Shown one piece after another: positions 53,511-56,628 of a stretch of DNA of 56,628 nucleotides; within the stretch, counting starts at the first letter, position 1; the number at the start of each line of letters is the position of its first letter. This DNA comes from Pseudomonadota bacterium. GTDB lineage: Bacteria > Pseudomonadota > Alphaproteobacteria > Caulobacterales > Caulobacteraceae. The notes under the pieces were generated by a model, which had not been told where the DNA came from, did not search any database, and saw only the letters and a list, made by a program, of their open reading frames with translations. A program made the position numbers and the translations under genes. The stretch spans positions 1 to 56,628 of the forward strand of contig JAEZEZ010000081.1 in NCBI GenBank assembly GCA_023432855.1. Reading direction: 5' to 3'.

Positions 53511-53740
53511 TTCCCTCCTCGGAGGGACCCGGAGGGAGGCGCGAAGCGCCAACGAGGGCCCCGCGCATCGGAGCGAAGCGGAGATCCTTACGCGGGAGGA
53601 AGAGTGGCATGCGCGCAGCGCACTTCTTCCACCGTCGCTGGCGGACGCTTCGCGTCCGTTCCCTTTCTTCCTCCGGCATGGGCCTACGCGCTTCGCGCTC
53701 CGGCATGCCGGGACATCCTTCCCTCCCCGGAGGGAAGGAG
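53511..53740. repeat. Complex hairpin element, family B copy 3
   Basis: Core blocks GGGCCCCGCGCATCGGAG, GATCCTTACGCGGGAG, TTCCTCCGGCATGGGCCTAC and CGCTCCGGCATGCCGGGA match the copies at 12772 and 26660. The outer stem differs (TTCCCTCCTCGGAGGGA / CCTTCCCTCCCCGGAGGGAA), as though the core had been re-flanked. Contains an extra CGCGCAGCGCAC palindrome region. It ends next to the stop of the PhnA gene. Confidence 0.85.
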
Positions 53741-53741
53741 A

Positions 53742-53966
53742 CTACGCCTTCTTCACGAACTCCGTGCGGAGGACCAACCCCTTCACCTTGTCGTGGCGGC
53801 AGTCGATCTCGTCCGGATCGCCGGTCAGGCGGATCGCCTTGATCAGGGTTCCGCGCTTCAGCGTCACGCCGCCCGAGCCCTTCACCTTCAGGTCCTTGAC
53901 CAGGATGACGTTGTCGCCGTCCTTCAGCTCGGCGCCGTTGGCGTCGCGGGTGATGTCTTCGCTCAT
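53742..53966 (-). CDS. PhnA-type protein, C-terminal domain form
   Basis: 74 residues: 'DANGAELKDGDNVILVKDLK', 'VKGSGGVTLKRGTLIKAIRL', 'IDCRHDKVKGLVLRTEFVKK'. This is the PhnA C-terminal SH3-like domain (YjdM family), without the N-terminal zinc ribbon found in longer members. The name comes from the alkylphosphonate gene region of E. coli, but the role in phosphonate use is unclear. AAGGA-like ribosome site precedes. 3 bp before it on the minus strand lies the stop of the gene at 53970, so probably co-transcribed. Confidence 0.9.
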   Translation of the reverse strand: MSEDITRDANGAELKDGDNVILVKDLKVKGSGGVTLKRGTLIKAIRLTGDPDEIDCRHDKVKGLVLRTEFVKKA

Positions 53967-53969
53967 GTC

Positions 53970-54227
53970 TCAGTCCTGCCTGACCACGCCGAAGGCGCGG
54001 GCCTCGCGTTCGCCCCGCCGCGCGGTCACCTCGACCAGCACGTCGCCGCCCGCGTCCTTGAACCAGAGGTAGTTGCGCTCGACCTCCACCTCGTCGCCGC
54101 CGGGCGCCAGGGCCTCGTAGGTGTCGCCCCAGGGCGTCACCCGGGTGAGCTCGCGCCAGCTCAGGGTCAGGGCCTGGGCCAGTTCGTCGGCGGCGATGTC
54201 GGTCAGATCCTGGTCGCTCACAGCCAT
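53970..54227 (-). CDS. Small hypothetical protein (85 aa)
   Basis: Starts MAVSDQDLTDIAADELAQAL at 54227; the upstream frame belongs to the neighbour. 'LSWRELTRVTPWGDTYEALA', 'GDEVEVERNYLWFKDAGGDV' and 'REARAFGVVRQD' suggest a compact alpha/beta fold. Overlaps the methyltransferase-like gene by 10 bp and precedes phnA by 3 bp, a tight three-gene group. Not recognised. Confidence 0.7.
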   Translation of the reverse strand: MAVSDQDLTDIAADELAQALTLSWRELTRVTPWGDTYEALAPGGDEVEVERNYLWFKDAGGDVLVEVTARRGEREARAFGVVRQD

Positions 54228-54712
54228 CGGCGGACGCGGGACTTGTAATCGAGGTACGCCTGGCCGAAGCGGCGCTCGAGATAGCGCTCCTCGCGCAGGA
54301 TCACGCCCCAGGTGACCAGCACCACGCACGGGAACAGCAGGCCGATGGCGATCGGCGAGTTGAGCCCGGTCGCCAGGCCCAGGTAGGTCAGGGCGAAGCC
54401 CACGTACATCGGGTTCCGCGTGAAGCGGTACGGGCCCTCGGTGACCAGCGCGGTCGCCGGCTGGTAGGGCACCACGTTGGTCCCCGCCTTCTTGAACAGC
54501 CCTGCGGCCCAGAACTCCAGCGCCAGCCCGCCGAGGATCAGCGCCACGGCGATGACCTTGCGGACCGTGGCGTCCACCGGCAGCGCCGGCGTCCCCAGTC
54601 CCTTGTCCAGCCCCCAGCCCAGCAGCAGGAAGCCGATGAACAGGAACGGCGGCGGCGCCATCACGCCTGGCACGTCGTCACGGGAAGCGGGGCGGTTCAT
54701 GACGCCATTCAT
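54218..54712 (-). CDS. Isoprenylcysteine carboxyl methyltransferase / phospholipid methyltransferase-like membrane protein
   Basis: About 164 residues (start 54712 chosen; 54736 and 54700 are possible). Four to five hydrophobic helices. The signature 'GPYRFTRNPMYVGFALTYLG' and 'ILREERYLERRFGQAYLDYK' is that of the ICMT/PEMT-type methyltransferases, where the R-N-P-M-Y block and the E-E-R-x-L-x-x-x-F part contact S-adenosylmethionine. The bacterial substrate is unknown. Leads the small operon with the 85-aa gene and phnA. Confidence 0.82.
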   Translation of the reverse strand: MNGVMNRPASRDDVPGVMAPPPFLFIGFLLLGWGLDKGLGTPALPVDATVRKVIAVALILGGLALEFWAAGLFKKAGTNVVPYQPATALVTEGPYRFTRNPMYVGFALTYLGLATGLNSPIAIGLLFPCVVLVTWGVILREERYLERRFGQAYLDYKSRVRRWL

Positions 54713-54776
54713 AGGGGGTGGGACGGCGGCGGACAAATGTCGGGTCCGCGCGAGGCCTCGAACAAAATCTCTCCTC

Positions 54777-54946
54777 CGTCATCCTCGGGCGGCAGGGAGC
54801 CCGCAGGGCGACCGGAGACCCGAGGACCCAGCAGCGAAGACCTCGACGCGCGGCGTTTCCACTTTCGCCTTCATTGAGGGAGGAGCGGCTGGGTCCTCGG
54901 GTCTGCGCATCCGTCTTCGACGGATTCTCCGCCCGAGGATGACGGA
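54777..54946. repeat. Hairpin element with CCGTCATCCTCGGGC ends
   Basis: Terminal inverted repeats CCGTCATCCTCGGGC and GCCCGAGGATGACGG, and inner arms GACCCGAGGACCCAGCAGCG and CTGGGTCCTCGGGTC. MITE-like, like 3451 but with a different sequence. It occupies the gap between the methyltransferase-like gene and the stop of the dioxygenase gene. Confidence 0.85.
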
Positions 54947-54999
54947 AGTTGGGGAGAGCCGGAGGACGCCTCGTTACCGAACAGCTTGAACCCTGGCGA

Positions 55000-56136
55000 T
55001 CAGTCCCGCGTCTTCCAGCTGTCGACGTAGGCGTGGTTCTCGACCGAGGCGGCCCCGTCGCCGACGTCGAGCGGGTCGCGGGTGTCGATCATCACCGCGT
55101 ACTCGTCGGTGGCTTCCTTGGTCTGCACCAGCATGTTCTTCAGCGCCTTGGGGTGCGGGCCGTGGGTGAAGCCGGACGGGTGGAAGGTCATCATGCCGGC
55201 GTCGATGTTGTCCCGGCTGAAGAAGTCGCCGGCGTGGTAGAAGAGGACCTCGTCGAAGTCGTCGTTGTTGTGAAAGAACGGGATCTTGATCGCGCCCGGG
55301 TCGGTCTCGAACGGCCGCGGCGCGAAGGTGCAGACCACGAAGCGATCCGACAGGAAGGTGGTGTGGACGCTGGGCGGCAGGTGGTAGCGCGCGCTGACCA
55401 GCGGGCGGATGTCCTTCACGTTCAGTCGCACGGGCGCGAGCTCCCCGTGCCAGCCCACGGCGTCCAGCGGATTGTAGGGGAAGGTGACCGTCGAGACCTG
55501 GCCGCGCTTCTTGATGCGCACGCGGAAGGCGCCCTCCTCGGCCTGGTGGGCCTTGAAGGCGTCGTCGATCTGCGGCGTGTCCAGCACCGCCGGGTCGAAG
55601 ATCGCGTGCGGCCCCAGCAGACCCTTGTCGGGCAGGGTGTAGTGGGTGTTGGTCGCCTCGATCATCAGGATCGCGGTCGCCGAGGCCGGGCGCAGGCGCC
55701 ACATGGTCCCGCGCGGCAGGTAGAGGTAGTCGCCCTTCGCGTAGCGGATGCGGCCGTAGTCGCAGAACAGCTCGCCCTCGCCTTCGTGGATGAACAGCAG
55801 CTGGTCGCCGTCGGCGTTCCGGGCCAGGTCGGGCATGGCCTGGGCCAGCTTCCAGAACCGCACCTCGGTCGCCCTGTTGTGCAGGACCACGGGCGCCAGC
55901 CACGGCGACGCCTGGGCCTCGTTAAGGCCGTTGAGGTCGAAGGCGCGGGGCCGGAGCGGCCCCTCGAAGTCGACCCAGCCGGTCGGGGGGTTGCGGTGGT
56001 AGAGGAAGGCGGCCGGGCCGAAGAAGCCCTCCTTGGAGACCTCGCGCTCGTAGGTGCCCTCGGGCAGGTCGGCGTGGGCCTGACGCGAATGGACGCCCTG
56101 GGCGCCGCGGACGGGGATCCAGTTACGCTTGGACAT
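55000..56136 (-). CDS. Homogentisate 1,2-dioxygenase-like protein
   Basis: 378 residues, ATG at 56136 (MSKRNWIPVRGAQGVHSRQA). Cupin-type region 'GDQLLFIHEGEGELFCDYGR' and 'YAKGDYLYLPRGTMWRLRP', then the iron-binding part 'PFFHNNDDFDEVLFYHAGDF' (His and Glu) and 'MTFHPSGFTHGPHP' (third His). That is the homogentisate dioxygenase order; the enzyme opens the homogentisate ring with Fe2+ and O2 in tyrosine degradation. It is ~50 residues shorter than classical HmgA (about 430), so it may be a related dioxygenase subgroup. Overlaps the isoaspartyl peptidase stop by 1 bp (TGATG), indicating one transcript. Confidence 0.85.
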   Translation of the reverse strand: MSKRNWIPVRGAQGVHSRQAHADLPEGTYEREVSKEGFFGPAAFLYHRNPPTGWVDFEGPLRPRAFDLNGLNEAQASPWLAPVVLHNRATEVRFWKLAQAMPDLARNADGDQLLFIHEGEGELFCDYGRIRYAKGDYLYLPRGTMWRLRPASATAILMIEATNTHYTLPDKGLLGPHAIFDPAVLDTPQIDDAFKAHQAEEGAFRVRIKKRGQVSTVTFPYNPLDAVGWHGELAPVRLNVKDIRPLVSARYHLPPSVHTTFLSDRFVVCTFAPRPFETDPGAIKIPFFHNNDDFDEVLFYHAGDFFSRDNIDAGMMTFHPSGFTHGPHPKALKNMLVQTKEATDEYAVMIDTRDPLDVGDGAASVENHAYVDSWKTRD

Positions 56137-56628
56137 CAGTCTTCGTCCTTGAAGATGGCGACGCTGGCCGGGCGGTTCCACGCGGCGGCGCCGCGGTACA
56201 TGCCCGACGTGTTGAAGCTGAAGGCGATCTGGCCGTCGGGGGTGAGCGCGATGACGCCGCCCTCGGGCCGGGGGTCGGAGGGGCCGTCGCCGTGCGGCAT
56301 GGCGGTCAGGCGCCGCTGGATCACCTCGTCGGCGGCGGCCTGGATCGACAGCCCGCGGTATTCGACGAGGGCGCAGATGTCCCTCGCGATGGTCATGCGG
56401 ATGAAGAACTCGCCCGTGCCGGTGGCCGAGACGGCGCAGCTTGCGTTGTCGGCGTAGGTTCCGGCGCCGATGATCGGGGCGTCGCCGACCCGGCCCCAGC
56501 GCTTGGCCGTGGTGCCGCCGGTCGAGGTGCCGGCCGCGACGTCGCCGTGCTGGTCCAGGGCGACCACGCCGACGGTGCCGAACTTGCGCTCGTCCAGCGG
56601 CGCGAGCCCCGCCTGGCCCGACGGGGGC
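56136..56628 (-). CDS. iaaA: Isoaspartyl peptidase / L-asparaginase (partial)
   Basis: The C-terminal ~163 residues are in the window; the N-terminal subunit lies beyond the right edge. 'KFGTVGVVALDQHGDVAAGT' carries the catalytic Thr (in GTVG, the autocleavage site), followed by 'TSTGGTTAKRWGRVGDAPII' and 'YADNASCAVSATGTGEFFIR', which mark the Ntn-hydrolase family of plant-type asparaginases. It repairs or degrades isoaspartyl peptides. First in an operon with the dioxygenase gene. Confidence 0.9.
   Translation of the reverse strand, partial: PPSGQAGLAPLDERKFGTVGVVALDQHGDVAAGTSTGGTTAKRWGRVGDAPIIGAGTYADNASCAVSATGTGEFFIRMTIARDICALVEYRGLSIQAAADEVIQRRLTAMPHGDGPSDPRPEGGVIALTPDGQIAFSFNTSGMYRGAAAWNRPASVAIFKDED

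Noticed and set aside
53511..53740. Frames of 70-250 codons over family B copy 3
   Set aside because: They translate the repeat and its flank; no gene-like composition.

Overview
The window is a GC-rich (roughly 70%) bacterial chromosome segment, most likely from an alphaproteobacterium of the Caulobacteraceae type (Caulobacter, Phenylobacterium or Brevundimonas relatives). This rests on base composition, the gene families present (DD-peptidase-like hydrolases, YtcJ-type amidohydrolases, RTX/serralysin proteins), TPP-controlled thiC and abundant intergenic hairpin elements. No rRNA is present, so the genus is an inference.

Layout. 1-5.5 kb: a truncated Ala/Arg-rich protein, a serine beta-lactamase-fold hydrolase, small exported or hypothetical proteins, a dense cluster of repeat elements (2.5-4.0 kb) and a tandem pair of four-helix membrane paralogues. 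5.6-7.55 kb: a clearly lower-GC two-gene cassette of unknown function sits directly behind thiC. 7.56-10.0 kb: a TPP riboswitch controls a small membrane protein and thiC, whose reading frames overlap by ATGA. 10.1-12.8 kb: housekeeping-type singletons (ABM monooxygenase, YpfJ-type metalloprotease, exported RidA). 12.97-17.2 kb: RND efflux pump (adaptor and permease). 17.3-21.8 kb: an epoxide-hydrolase-like enzyme and a thiolase/FadB-type beta-oxidation pair with a LiuR-like operator. 22-32.8 kb: APC permease, M16 peptidase, small membrane proteins, two amidohydrolases and hypotheticals.

33.1-48.9 kb holds three same-strand RTX (Ca2+-binding nonapeptide repeat) genes: a 746-aa repeat-only protein, a 970-aa serralysin-like M10 metalloprotease and a 3437-aa giant. 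All end in nearly the same C-terminal cassette and share a ~180-aa repeat module found ten times in total. The giant carries four ~590-aa super-repeats and an internal RTX terminus, suggesting fusion of two ancestral genes. No type I secretion genes lie in the window. An AT-rich control region and a tRNA-Leu(CAA) gene lie upstream of the giant.

49.2-56.6 kb: small membrane proteins, a fumarylacetoacetate-hydrolase-family enzyme and a homogentisate-dioxygenase-like gene (possible aromatic ring cleavage), a His-rich membrane protein, a uridine-kinase-like P-loop protein, PhnA, a methyltransferase-like membrane protein and a partial isoaspartyl peptidase.

A theme across the window is several families of 35-240 bp inverted-repeat elements that end within about 10 bp of stop codons, and in three cases supply the last codons of a gene. 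The best candidates for undescribed biology are the low-GC cassette behind thiC, the RTX trio, the TPP-controlled membrane protein and the stop-codon-associated repeats.
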